NCBI GenBank assembly: GCA_947380285.1
Contig: CANCQD010000017.1
Span: forward strand, 1 to 31,379
Source of the DNA: Burkholderiaceae bacterium
GTDB lineage: Bacteria; Pseudomonadota; Gammaproteobacteria; Burkholderiales; Burkholderiaceae
Length of the DNA stretch: 31,379 nucleotides
Direction: 5' to 3'
Part shown: positions 15,856-23,704 of the stretch, one piece after another
Layout of the letters: each line of letters starts with the position of its first letter
Position numbering within the stretch: position 1 is the first letter of the stretch
Notes under the pieces: generated by a model
Database searches by the model: none
What the model was told of the DNA's origin: nothing
The model's input: the letters and a program-made list of their open reading frames with translations, nothing else
Program-made: the position numbers and the translations under genes

Positions 15856-16539
15856 TTAGATAACTTCTAGTACCTTACTTAAACAATTGCCCTCGTAATT
15901 TGGTTTTTCACCAATCTCTTCAAAGGGGTGCCCAAGACGGTTAACCCAAAAAACATCGAAGCCATACCACTTAGCAGCTAGAGCATCCCAAGCATTGCTC
16001 GACACAAATAGTATTTCTTCTTTCTTAACCGGAAATGCCTTTAACAGCAATTCGTAGGCCTGTGGGGCTGTTTTAAATAAATGCACATCCTCAATAGTGA
16101 CCACTTTATCTAAGTAAGGACTTAAGCCATTACTCTCCACTACTGTAGCCAGCATCTCTCTGCTGCCATTGGACAATATAGCAGTAGAGATTCCTTTGCC
16201 GTTGATAGCCTTAAGAACATCGAGGCTGTCATCAAAGCCAGTGAGCTTGGCATACTGATCCATGAGACGCTTTTCGTATTCGGTATTGAGATCTAACCCC
16301 ATCCGCTTGCAAACATAGTGCAATGAGCGAATGGTGAGCTCCCAAAACGGCAGGTAATACTTACTACCATTTGGGTTGGGGTCGCTCATGGTCACAAGTC
16401 GGGTGTATTCAATTTGGCGATCTCGCCACATTAAAGCGAAAGCCTGTCCATGCCCTGGAAATAATTCTTCTGCTAACTGTCCCATGGAATACACATCAAA
16501 TAATGTTCCATAGGCATCAAAAGCGATTAGCTTGTACAT
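15856..16539 (-). CDS. (S)-2-haloacid dehalogenase-like HAD hydrolase
   Basis: HAD-superfamily type II haloacid dehalogenase of 227 residues. The nucleophile Asp8 is in AFDAYGTLFDV, and the substrate region reads LFPGHGQAFALMWRDRQIEYT. Motif II is ILSNGSREML and motif III/IV falls in LFVSSNAWDALAAKWYGFDV, all as in DehII enzymes. Such proteins hydrolyse short 2-haloacids to hydroxyacids, but many homologues in freshwater bacteria are untested. Size and motifs are complete. Confidence 0.88.
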   Translation of the reverse strand: MYKLIAFDAYGTLFDVYSMGQLAEELFPGHGQAFALMWRDRQIEYTRLVTMSDPNPNGSKYYLPFWELTIRSLHYVCKRMGLDLNTEYEKRLMDQYAKLTGFDDSLDVLKAINGKGISTAILSNGSREMLATVVESNGLSPYLDKVVTIEDVHLFKTAPQAYELLLKAFPVKKEEILFVSSNAWDALAAKWYGFDVFWVNRLGHPFEEIGEKPNYEGNCLSKVLEVI

Positions 16540-16630
16540 AAGGCTCCCAACTCGTTGATAAAATTTGTATTGTTATTCGAAATTATTTTCGCCGCTCCAT
16601 TCTAGTTAGTAGCTCCGGGGCTAAGCGTGC

Positions 16631-17191
16631 CTAACTCTGGTGACGCCTCAAATAATCAAGTACCCAAGCTGGGTCACTATCACTTGGGAAGATGGGATAG
16701 TGAACTGCCTCAATCACACCATTATTGGCGATTAGCGTGACTCGCTTTAATAAAGTCATCCCGGCTGCCACAAAGGTTGGCATATTCAACGCCTTTTGAA
16801 ATTGATAGCCCTCATCACTGACAACAGGAAATGGCAGGTGTAGTCTATCGGCCATCTCTTTTTGATATTCGGTGGATTGAACACTTAAGCCGATAACTTC
16901 AGCATTCAACGCTTGAAGCTCTTGATAGTGATCTCTAAATGAACAACTTTGAGGGGTGCAGCCTCTTGCCCCAGGAATTTGATCCCAGCCATCGGGCAGA
17001 GCAATATTAGGTTGCCCTGTCATCGGATAGCAGTAGATAACCAATTTGCCCCTGATGTCGCCAAAATTAATAACCTGACCATTGGTAGCATTTAAAGAGA
17101 CGTTGGGTAAGCGCACTCCCTTCAAATGATTGGTCGAACCATCGTCTTGTGGAATGGGCAGGTCTGTGGGGAGTTGATTGAGATTTGTCAT
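16631..17191 (-). CDS. PrxQ/BCP-type peroxiredoxin
   Basis: Thiol peroxidase of 186 residues with a thioredoxin fold. The active-site region PGARGCTPQSCSFRDHYQEL has the likely peroxidatic Cys78 and resolving Cys83 five residues on, the CX4C arrangement of PrxQ/BCP. VIYCYPMTGQP stands at the usual strand before it, and VVSDEGYQFQKALNMP follows. The roughly 30-residue N-terminal extension is longer than in minimal BCP. No signal peptide, so cytoplasmic. Confidence 0.85.
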   Translation of the reverse strand: MTNLNQLPTDLPIPQDDGSTNHLKGVRLPNVSLNATNGQVINFGDIRGKLVIYCYPMTGQPNIALPDGWDQIPGARGCTPQSCSFRDHYQELQALNAEVIGLSVQSTEYQKEMADRLHLPFPVVSDEGYQFQKALNMPTFVAAGMTLLKRVTLIANNGVIEAVHYPIFPSDSDPAWVLDYLRRHQS

Positions 17192-17240
17192 AGATAACTA
17201 CTATACAAAACAAAACCCGCAAATTGCTTGGGGAGTAAAT

Positions 17241-17311
17241 AAAAAGTCCAAAGGTGGTCTTGGTATTTTTTAGTGGTGGAGCGCAGAATAAACCGGAGCC
17301 AAGGACCTCTC
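17241..17311 (-). repeat. tRNA-Phe-end repeat, copy R1 (degenerate)
   Basis: Leftmost and most diverged copy of the composite repeat. In the plus direction AAAGGTGGTCTTGGTATTTT is followed by TAGTGGTGGAGCGCAGAAT, which aligns with the tRNA-Phe end (TGGTGGCCCGGGGCGGAAT). The terminator stem has decayed on one side. It lies just behind the TPR gene stop, the same relation seen for other minus-strand genes. Confidence 0.6.
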
Positions 17312-17315
17312 GATC

Positions 17316-17762
17316 CTACTTTTTAGCCTTATATTTGCGTACAGCCTCTTTTAGATCCGAATATTCCTCGCATCCAAAGGTACATAGCTTGTCTAGCCTG
17401 GCTAATAAGGCCTCCGCTCCTGGCAAGTCATTATTCATTAACTTTAGCATTCCATAATATTCAAGAGCCCCGCGATGATCTGGGTCTATTTTTAATGCGG
17501 CTTGATAATATTTTTCTGCTCCGGCTAAGTCCGGCGGTTGTTTTTTACGAAGACTATAGCCAAGTAAATTATTCCAATCGGCTGAACTTACTTCATTAGC
17601 GGACCGTAATTGCTGTATTGCCTGATCGTATTTTTCAGCTTTAATACTTGCCCTTGCTTGAGTTAGCCAAGCTGGATCTTGCTTGGCGGGAGAGCTATCC
17701 GCTCCGTGAGATAACCCAGCCATTGAAAGGAACAATATGGCCACTAGAAGTATTTTTTTCAT
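17316..17762 (-). CDS. Secreted TPR-repeat protein
   Basis: Product of 148 residues with a cleavable signal peptide (MKKILLVAILFLSMAGLSHG, cut before ADSS). The mature protein has two or three TPR units: PAWLTQARASIKAEKYDQA, then NLLGYSLRKKQPPDLAGAEK with YYQAALKIDPDHRGALEYYG, then LMNNDLPGAEALLARLDKL. A late Cys pair (LCTFGCEEY) could be a disulfide. Starting at 17762 gives the signal peptide; the 40-residue extension to 17882 is not protein-like. It is probably a periplasmic scaffold. Confidence 0.8.
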   Translation of the reverse strand: MKKILLVAILFLSMAGLSHGADSSPAKQDPAWLTQARASIKAEKYDQAIQQLRSANEVSSADWNNLLGYSLRKKQPPDLAGAEKYYQAALKIDPDHRGALEYYGMLKLMNNDLPGAEALLARLDKLCTFGCEEYSDLKEAVRKYKAKK

Positions 17763-17958
17763 TTGAGGGTCTTTAGTTAGGGATCTGTCTTTTATATACC
17801 GATTTGATAAGTCTCGCTTGAAAGGGGAAAATAAAAAACATCCGACCCCAGTTTTAGCGCTTCTTGGCAGTTGGAGTGCCATCTAGAGGCTGTCACAAGC
17901 TCATTCAAGATGGGCTTAGGCATTGTTCACTTCTCTAAATTGTATGAGGGGTCTTTTT

Positions 17959-18855
17959 CTAAACAGGGTCAATATGAGTCATAACGCTCAAGACCGGTAA
18001 TTGTTTTTTGATTTGGTTGCCAGCATTTAGAGCAATATCATGCCCAACTTTTACGGTGGCATTTGCATCCACATCAATATGAACATCCACTAGAATCATG
18101 TCGCCCATCTTGCGCGTTCTTAGGTCATGAAAACCTCTAACACCTTCGGTAGATTGAATAATTTCTTCTATTTGACGAAGCTCTTCTTCCGAGACCGCCC
18201 TGTCCATCAAGTCATGCAGGGCATCCCAGCCAAACTTCCAACCCATTTTTGCCACCATTAAGCCAACGACTAAAGCGCCAATAGCATCAAAGATGGGGTG
18301 CCCCAATAAAGCGCCAACAATACCAATAGAAACTACCAATGAAGAGGCCGCGTCTGATCTCGCGTGCCAAGCATTGGCTACTAGCATTGAAGAGCGTACT
18401 CGCTTAGCCACTGCCAACATGTATCTAAAAAGCAATTCTTTGGCAATCAAAGAAGCCAATGCTACATACAAAGCAAGGATTTGAATTTGTCCGGCCGGCA
18501 CTGGATTGACAATCTTTTCTCCGGCCTTAAAGAGCATCCCGGCACCAACGGCCAATAAAGAAATTCCTAAAAATAAAGATGCGGCAGTTTCGTATCTCTG
18601 ATGTCCGTAATGGTGATCTTCATCTGCACCTTTTGCACTATGGTGATTAGCAAAGAGCACTACAAAATCAGCAACTAGATCTGTCGCAGAATGAATACCA
18701 TCTGCAATCAAGCCCTGGGAACCAGACACAATCCCTGCAAATACTTGAGAAACTGTTAAGCCGATGTTAACAAGGACGCTAACTAATGTGCTCTTCTTCG
18801 CGGCCGCTTGCTTAACGGGCGTTTGTGATTCGTGATCTTCTATTTCATTGTCCAT
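17959..18855 (-). CDS. Cation diffusion facilitator (CDF) metal exporter
   Basis: Inner-membrane Zn/Co/Fe/Mn:H+ antiporter of 298 residues. Transmembrane segments begin at about residue 25; GLIADGIHSATDLVADFVVL gives the HxxxD metal site in helix II (DGIHSATD), and AWHARSDAASSLVV the second site in helix V. A C-terminal cytoplasmic domain (RQIEEIIQSTEGVRGFHDLR, then DVHIDVDAN and a final MTHIDPV) carries metal-sensing histidines. The HxxxD pattern fits Zn or Fe, not certain. It starts 44 bp after the cytochrome c5 gene on the same strand and may share its transcript. Confidence 0.9.
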   Translation of the reverse strand: MDNEIEDHESQTPVKQAAAKKSTLVSVLVNIGLTVSQVFAGIVSGSQGLIADGIHSATDLVADFVVLFANHHSAKGADEDHHYGHQRYETAASLFLGISLLAVGAGMLFKAGEKIVNPVPAGQIQILALYVALASLIAKELLFRYMLAVAKRVRSSMLVANAWHARSDAASSLVVSIGIVGALLGHPIFDAIGALVVGLMVAKMGWKFGWDALHDLMDRAVSEEELRQIEEIIQSTEGVRGFHDLRTRKMGDMILVDVHIDVDANATVKVGHDIALNAGNQIKKQLPVLSVMTHIDPV

Positions 18856-18898
18856 AAGCCCATACTATCAAATCAATAAGACCGTCATTAATGCTAAC

Positions 18899-19288
18899 TT
18901 ACGGGGTCTTTTTACGATTAGTAATTTCTTTGTTAATTTCTTCAAGCATGGCTTTATCGGGTGCACCCCAATTTCCGCCTGATTTATTCACCATGTAATT
19001 TAAGGCTTCAGCAAATTGTTCAACTGAGAGATCTTCATTGCCACCTTTTGCCGGCATTGCTCTTACGCCGACATAGCCATGAGCAGTAATAATGACCTGA
19101 CCCTCACTAATTAGTTTTTTCCAAGCATCTCGATCACCCAGCTTTGGTGCATTTGCGACTCCTGAGCTATGGCAAACGACACAGACTTCTTTATAGATAT
19201 GGGATCCACTGGCATTTTTTTCATCAGCAAAAGCAGATCTAAAAAGCGCTATCCCAAAAATTAGTAGTAGAGCAGATTGCATCTTCAT
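18899..19288 (-). CDS. Cytochrome c5-type monohaem protein
   Basis: Periplasmic c-type cytochrome, 129 residues, with signal peptide (cleavage near FA-DE). The haem site is CVVCH (C36, C39, H40) and the likely axial Met is in RAMPAKGG, as in cytochrome c5/c555 proteins. It is last in the SHP-DHC-cytochrome b operon, 28 bp after the cytochrome b gene, and would carry electrons to or from it. A clear paralogue lies at 23705-24070. Confidence 0.88.
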   Translation of the reverse strand: MKMQSALLLIFGIALFRSAFADEKNASGSHIYKEVCVVCHSSGVANAPKLGDRDAWKKLISEGQVIITAHGYVGVRAMPAKGGNEDLSVEQFAEALNYMVNKSGGNWGAPDKAMLEEINKEITNRKKTP

Positions 19289-19316
19289 CTAACTTGCTTC
19301 CTCAAAGCGGTAAAAA

Positions 19317-19964
19317 TTATTGCGTTAATGCCGGCAAAGAACCGCTAAACACTAGATAAAAAGTATATGCCCATGTAACCGCCAAACCAATCCCAATAAG
19401 ATACATTGGATACCGAATTGCTTGCCCTGGATCGCCCAGTTTTTTTCCTGTCACCATAGACCGAATGAGATTTTCTTTTTGCATAAAGCTCATGATGATT
19501 GCGGCGGCCACATGAATAACAACAACAGCCATTGCAATGCTGGCTATAGATTCATGAGCCTCACCCATGATATCGCCCAGAATTTCTTTAACGCTCCAAT
19601 AGCCTGTTAAGCCAATAAGAAGAATCAAGCCCATTAAAGTAATCATGGCCAATGCGCCAGCGGGATTATGGCCAAGCCCAGGGTGCTGAGTGCCAGTCAA
19701 TAGTGACTTAATGTGTTGAATCGTTTCTGTCGGCCCTTTTATGAACTGGCTAAATCGGGCATACCTAGTGCCAACGATTCCCCAAATGATTCTAAATAGA
19801 ACTAATGCGACAGCTGAGTATCCAAAAGCGTAGTGCACCATTTGCTGTGCCTCACTCTCAGAAGTAATCCAGGCCCCTGCAAATGAAACCACCAAAAGCC
19901 AATGAAAAACTCTGACCGGAAAATCCCAAATTAGAACAGCCTGCTTTTTATTGGTGATATTCAT
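19317..19964 (-). CDS. Cytochrome b561-like membrane protein
   Basis: Dihaem membrane cytochrome of 215 residues in the Ni/Fe-hydrogenase cytochrome b561 group. Four main transmembrane segments carry the haem histidines, including WDFPVRVFHWLLVVSFAGAW, MVHYAFGYSAVALVLFRIIW and IAMAVVVIHVAAAI. It overlaps the diheme cytochrome c stop by four bases, implying coupled translation. In the known SHP systems a membrane cytochrome b links the quinone pool to DHC and SHP; that role is inferred here. Confidence 0.88.
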   Translation of the reverse strand: MNITNKKQAVLIWDFPVRVFHWLLVVSFAGAWITSESEAQQMVHYAFGYSAVALVLFRIIWGIVGTRYARFSQFIKGPTETIQHIKSLLTGTQHPGLGHNPAGALAMITLMGLILLIGLTGYWSVKEILGDIMGEAHESIASIAMAVVVIHVAAAIIMSFMQKENLIRSMVTGKKLGDPGQAIRYPMYLIGIGLAVTWAYTFYLVFSGSLPALTQ

Positions 19965-20419
19965 TTTGCCGGTATCCGAACGCGATCTTCATCAAAGTTT
20001 CCTTTAGCGGCATCCGCATGACAAGCAGAGCAATTGGCAGGACTCTTTACTCCCGCCCTTTTCCATACATCAGCCCTCACTTCATCATGCTTGCGAATAA
20101 ACCAAGATGTTTTAGTGATGCGATTTTCTGGTGCTAACGCTGAATACTTTTCTTTAGTGGCAGCATTTTTAATTAGCCACTGTGTGATTTCAGCTTGTGC
20201 TTTTGGATCAAGGCTCGCATCTGTACCGAAGTGTTTATCAAGACCCGACATGATATTTTGCCAACTCTTTTGCCCTAATAACCCAGGCGGATACGCCATG
20301 TGACAACTAGCGCACTCGGCCTCATAAGACTTGGGTACATCAGCTGGTACGCCCATCTTTGCCGCAGACACTGGCGCTGCCAATAAAGCCAGCAAAGGGA
20401 ATAAGAAATAAATTTTCAT
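19961..20419 (-). CDS. Diheme cytochrome c (DHC family)
   Basis: Periplasmic electron carrier of 152 residues with a signal peptide (MKIYFLFPLLALLAAPVSA). Two haem sites: CASCH (C36-H40) in the N-terminal domain and CSACH (C130-H134) in the C-terminal one; His residues between (DKHFG, IRKHDE) are candidate distal ligands. The layout, neighbours and length match the DHC protein that is the redox partner of SHP in Rhodobacter sphaeroides. Eight bases separate it from the SHP-like gene. Confidence 0.9.
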   Translation of the reverse strand: MKIYFLFPLLALLAAPVSAAKMGVPADVPKSYEAECASCHMAYPPGLLGQKSWQNIMSGLDKHFGTDASLDPKAQAEITQWLIKNAATKEKYSALAPENRITKTSWFIRKHDEVRADVWKRAGVKSPANCSACHADAAKGNFDEDRVRIPAK

Positions 20420-20426
20420 CAGCGCC

Positions 20427-20810
20427 TCATTTAACTGTCATCAACCAAGAAAGCACATCCGCTTTTTCTTGGGCAGAACATTCGCGGCCAAGCACATCAT
20501 TACAGTTTCGCTTGAACCACTTTTCAACTTTGGCTTGATCAACAAATCGCTCAGCATTGACATTAGGCGATAAAGGTTTAATCACCTTACCCGTAACGAT
20601 ATGTTTAGTGTCGTGATTAGGAGGATTTTCATGGCATGAGGCACAGCTCCATTCTTTGCCATGCTTAGCATTAAAGAACTGCTCACCGCGGGCTGGAGAG
20701 GCTTTACCAGACTGGGCTTCATATCCCTTTAATAGCTCTTGAGGGGTCGCTGAAACAGCCGTTCCTATAAAGCCGAGAAATACTAAACCTACAAATAATT
20801 TTTTGTTCAT
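20427..20810 (-). CDS. shp: SHP-like (DUF1924) oxygen/NO-binding cytochrome c
   Basis: Periplasmic monohaem protein of 127 residues with a signal peptide to about residue 20. Haem site CASCH (C56-H60). About 42 residues later NCNDVLGREC carries N102 (candidate Asn sixth ligand, as in Rhodobacter SHP) and the C103/C111 pair that forms its conserved disulfide. SHP is high-spin in the reduced state and binds oxygen, NO or hydroxylamine; the physiological role is debated. The ATG at 20810 follows GAGG. First gene of the operon, behind an FNR-type box. Confidence 0.88.
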   Translation of the reverse strand: MNKKLFVGLVFLGFIGTAVSATPQELLKGYEAQSGKASPARGEQFFNAKHGKEWSCASCHENPPNHDTKHIVTGKVIKPLSPNVNAERFVDQAKVEKWFKRNCNDVLGRECSAQEKADVLSWLMTVK

Positions 20811-20896
20811 GATGCCGTACCTCACTTAACTTACTTTTTCAGTATGAGCTCATTACATGACTAAGTAACGACATTTAGAAAATAATGCTGTGGGCT

Positions 20897-20910
20897 TTGA
20901 TATAGGTCAA
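20897..20910 (-). promoter_or_regulatory. FNR/CRP-family box before the SHP operon
   Basis: The plus strand reads TTGAT-ATAG-GTCAA, matching the FNR consensus TTGAT-N4-ATCAA with one mismatch. It is centred about 94 bp upstream of the SHP-like start on the divergent side of the MFS gene. This predicts oxygen- or NO-responsive control (FNR, ANR or DNR) of the haem operon. Confidence 0.72.
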
Positions 20911-20953
20911 AAGATAGGCTGCAATATTGTTTAATATCGCTCGAGACCAAGTC

Positions 20954-22129
20954 TTAAGAACTTTCGGTACGATATACCCAGGTAGCCATCAATACCAATG
21001 CGACCAGCGCACAACTGCCAGAGAACAGAAAAGCATATAGTGGCGCTATTGATTCGTATACCCATCCAAAGATGAATGAGGCTGGAAATAACATTAGTCC
21101 CGTAATTAAATTAAACCAGCCAAATGCTGTACCCGCCAATCCCTTAGGCGCCATGTCCGCTACCAATGCTTTCTCTACGCCCTCAGTTGCCGCCTTAAAC
21201 AATCCATAGATTCCAAACAGACCAAATATTTGATAAATAGAAATACCTGGCAAACCCATAGCAATATAAAAGAATGCAAAAGCGGCCCAAGCAATCAAAA
21301 TAAATCGCTTACGACCAAAGGTATCTGATAGTGCTGATAGGGGTGTACCGAACAACGTAGTAATCAACGAGATTGCTGCCCATAGCAATGGAATCTGCTC
21401 TTGTGGGACTCCCGCTTCTCTTGCTCTAAGTAACAAAAACATGTCTGATGAATTAGCCAAAGCAAAGATCCCGGCCACTACAAGATATCTTTTAAATTGA
21501 TCTGGCATGCCTTCAAGAGACCAACTAAATTTACTGGCTTGTGGAACGGCCTCTCTATGTGGTTCCTTAATACATAAAGCAAGAGCGATGGTGATGAACG
21601 CCGGCACTATTGCCCAGAAAAAAATATCTTTGAGAGGAACGCCCATGGATAAAAACATGGCGGCCAGCAATGGGCCAATCACTGCCCCAGCGTTATCCAT
21701 CGAACGATGTAAACCAAAAGTAACGCCTCGCTGATTCTCTTTCACAGTCTCAGCCAGCAAAGCATCTCTAGGTGAGCTTCTCAACCCCTTTCCCATACGA
21801 TCTGTAAAGCGGATTGCTAAAACCCATAGCCATGAATTCGCAATTGCAATCAGAGGCCTTCCAATGCCAGCAAGGGTATAACCCAAGACTATCCAAGGCT
21901 TGGCTTTTTTAGTGCGATCAACAATGACGCCTGAAACTAACTTAAAAATACTAGATGTTGCCTCGGCAATACCTTCAATAATGCCAAGTGCTTTTGGGCC
22001 TGCCATTAAAACTGACGCTAAGTACAAAGGCATTAATGGGTAGAGCATTTCACTCGCAGAATCATTTACTAAGCTAATGAGCCCGATGAGCCAAACGGTG
22101 CGAGGAAGAGAAAGGATTGTTTTAAGCAT
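20954..22129 (-). CDS. MFS-family permease
   Basis: Major facilitator of 391 residues with about 12 transmembrane segments. The loop 2-3 signature appears as GVIVDRTKKAKPWIVLGY and the later FTDRMGKGLRSSPRDALLA is typical of a group of uncharacterised bacterial MFS proteins (also in archaea). The central loop has PHREAVPQASKFSW between halves. No substrate can be assigned. It lies upstream of, and in the same direction as, the haem operon, but about 130 bp and the FNR-type box separate them. Confidence 0.86.
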   Translation of the reverse strand: MLKTILSLPRTVWLIGLISLVNDSASEMLYPLMPLYLASVLMAGPKALGIIEGIAEATSSIFKLVSGVIVDRTKKAKPWIVLGYTLAGIGRPLIAIANSWLWVLAIRFTDRMGKGLRSSPRDALLAETVKENQRGVTFGLHRSMDNAGAVIGPLLAAMFLSMGVPLKDIFFWAIVPAFITIALALCIKEPHREAVPQASKFSWSLEGMPDQFKRYLVVAGIFALANSSDMFLLLRAREAGVPQEQIPLLWAAISLITTLFGTPLSALSDTFGRKRFILIAWAAFAFFYIAMGLPGISIYQIFGLFGIYGLFKAATEGVEKALVADMAPKGLAGTAFGWFNLITGLMLFPASFIFGWVYESIAPLYAFLFSGSCALVALVLMATWVYRTESS

Positions 22130-22164
22130 TACAGACTCAATTTAGCACCATAGCCTCTTTTGCC

Positions 22165-22190
22165 GTCGTTTAAAACGACATTCCTATAAT
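22165..22190 (+). promoter_or_regulatory. GTCGTTT dyad next to a -10 element
   Basis: A 15-base perfect dyad GTCGTTTAAAACGAC (22165-22179) ends five bases before a perfect TATAAT (22185-22190), which precedes the DUF3147 gene by about 30 bp. The position is right for an operator in the -35/-10 spacer. Related dyads are at 30297-30311 and 31246-31260. Confidence 0.5.
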
Positions 22191-22219
22191 GGGGCAACCC
22201 CCTTACATCAAAGGTTTAT

Positions 22220-22570
22220 ATGGCCTGGATCATTACCAAATATTTATTAACCGCAGGTATGGTGGTATTCATTTCTGAGGTAGCCAAGAGAAGCGATCGA
22301 TTGGGCGGCTTTATTGCGGCATTACCGCTCATGACTCTTTTAACGCTTTTCTGGCTGTATGTAGAAAAGCAGCCAGAAGATAAGATCTCCAATCATGCTT
22401 AATACACATTCTGGTATGTGATCCCAACATTGCCTATGTTTCTATTATTTCAATACCTGCTTCCAAGAATTGGGTTCTGGATGACCATCGGCATGTGCAT
22501 AGTGACAACCGTTATTTGCTTTGGCTTATTTGCCTTGCTGATGAAAAGCTTTGGAATTAATCTTCTGTAA
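22220..22570 (+). pseudogene. DUF3147-like membrane protein with in-frame stop
   Basis: The full frame from the ATG at 22220 to the TAA at 22568 would encode 116 residues with four hydrophobic segments, like DUF3147 proteins (LGGFIAALPLMTLLTLFWLY, later YTFWYVIPTLPMFLLFQYLL). A TAA at 22400-22402 interrupts it just before YTFWYV, and both halves continue in the same frame with no frameshift. The homology therefore runs across the stop, so this is a point-mutated pseudogene or a stop-codon readthrough case. The first half alone (60 residues) would lack two helices. Confidence 0.72.
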
Positions 22571-22655
22571 ATAAAAAACCACCCGAAGGTGGTTTTGATC
22601 TTTCTTAGCGACCTAGGTCGGAATCGACCATAGCTCAGGATGTTAATCCTGCTTA
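22571..22655 (-). repeat. tRNA-Phe-end repeat, copy R2
   Basis: On the plus strand an AACCACCCGAAGGTGGTT hairpin with A-run is followed by TCTTAGCGACCTAGGTCGGA, a diverged tRNA-Phe end. A further CAGGATGTTAATCCTG (22637-22652) may be a decayed anticodon arm. The hairpin terminates transcription from the right (lipoprotein gene) and lies directly behind the DUF3147 stop. Confidence 0.8.
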
Positions 22656-22662
22656 GCTACTA

Positions 22663-23058
22663 TTACATCTTTACAATTTGCCAAGCTCCATTTAAGAAGC
22701 CGTCTCCTGTTTTATCTCCTGGCTTCGTGTCCTTAACCCAGAAATATAAAGGCATGCCTTTGAATGCTAATTGCTTTTTGCCATCATCACGAGTGATAAC
22801 TGAGTAATCACCTGATACTGCTGGACTACCATCCACCAATAATGGCGGCCAATTGGCGGCACACGGGCCATTACACATAGACTTACCTGAGCCGGCAGTA
22901 TCTTTGGCAAAGGTATACAAAGTCATATTGTTACTGCCCACTAACATGCCATCATTTACTTTGGTGTACGGCGCCATTGATCCACCCATCATCGACGAAC
23001 ATGCGGCCAATGTGACAGCAGCGATCAAGCCAAACAATATACTTTTAATTTGATTCAT
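22663..23058 (-). CDS. COG4315-type secreted lipoprotein
   Basis: Product of 131 residues with a lipoprotein signal and lipobox TLAAC (Cys20). The mature domain has two copies of the family's Y-x-F/W-x-x-D motif (LYTFAKD and LYFWVKD), plus SMCNGPCAANWPPLLVDG with a CX3C pair, and ends GAWQIVKM. This repeat family of secreted lipoproteins has no settled role. It lies immediately behind tRNA-end repeat R2, into which its mRNA would run. Confidence 0.84.
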   Translation of the reverse strand: MNQIKSILFGLIAAVTLAACSSMMGGSMAPYTKVNDGMLVGSNNMTLYTFAKDTAGSGKSMCNGPCAANWPPLLVDGSPAVSGDYSVITRDDGKKQLAFKGMPLYFWVKDTKPGDKTGDGFLNGAWQIVKM

Positions 23059-23159
23059 TTAAGTCTCCTTTTAAAGTTACCCGAATACTTTAACCCTAAT
23101 TGATATTTATCGTGCGGCACCATTAAAAGCAAGGGGAATGGACGGGGGATGTCTAATCC

Positions 23160-23519
23160 TTACCCCCTAAACATAAAATAAACTGCACCCAATAGGCAAA
23201 GGCCAGCCCAAATGTAATCAGTCTTAAAAGGTTCGCCCATATAGAAAACGGCAAATGGCACAAATACGCTGAGCGTAATAACCTCTTGGGTAATTTTGAG
23301 CTGCCCCAGAGAAAAGTATTGAAATCCAATTCGATTGGCTGGAACCTGAAATGCATACTCAAGCAAAGCAATTGCCCAACTTGCGAACACGGCAATCCAC
23401 CAGGGCTTAGAAGATAGATTCTTGAGGTGGGCATACCAAGCAAATGTCATAAAAACATTGGAAAGGGCTAAAAGCCCAATAAAAGAAAGTGGGCCGAAGA
23501 TGTTCGATGGAATAGGCAT
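23160..23519 (-). CDS. DUF486/DMT-like small membrane protein
   Basis: Product of 119 residues with four predicted transmembrane helices and the DUF486 hallmarks: LSNVFMTFAWYAHLKN near the N-terminus, WWIAVFASWAIALLEYAFQV, then NRIGFQYFSLGQLKITQEV and a terminal LLGAVYFMFRG. It is a minimal half-size drug/metabolite transporter relative of unknown substrate. The shifted-frame ORF over the same bases is a shadow. It shares the block between repeats R2 and R3 with the COG4315 lipoprotein. Confidence 0.85.
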   Translation of the reverse strand: MPIPSNIFGPLSFIGLLALSNVFMTFAWYAHLKNLSSKPWWIAVFASWAIALLEYAFQVPANRIGFQYFSLGQLKITQEVITLSVFVPFAVFYMGEPFKTDYIWAGLCLLGAVYFMFRG

Positions 23520-23550
23520 TACTGAATCTTAACGAATTTATTCAACACAA

Positions 23551-23625
23551 AATAAAAACCACCCGAAAGTGAATTTGGTATTGCTTGGTTGCCCGGCACT
23601 GCAGCAACGAATGCAAGGGTGCGTC
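23551..23625 (-). repeat. tRNA-Phe-end repeat, copy R3 (degenerate)
   Basis: AAAAACCACCCGAAAGTGAA keeps half of the terminator stem; TTGCTTGGTTGCCCGGC keeps the start of the tRNA acceptor end, after which similarity is lost. With its stem broken the hairpin may no longer terminate. Confidence 0.6.
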
Positions 23626-23704
23626 ACTCGTTCGAGAACTCCCTCTCTCAGCAAAAATGATGATTCAAATATAAACTCTACTAACCCTACTATTTACCTT
23701 AAAA

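Noticed and set aside
16600..16645. A thirteenth repeat copy (AGTAGCTCCGGGGCTAAG)
   Set aside because: Only a short GC-rich similarity, no terminator, and part of it is the peroxiredoxin coding end; likely chance.
23153..23443. A 96-codon ORF overlapping the DUF486 gene
   Set aside because: Shifted-frame shadow; the other frame has the complete DUF486 pattern.
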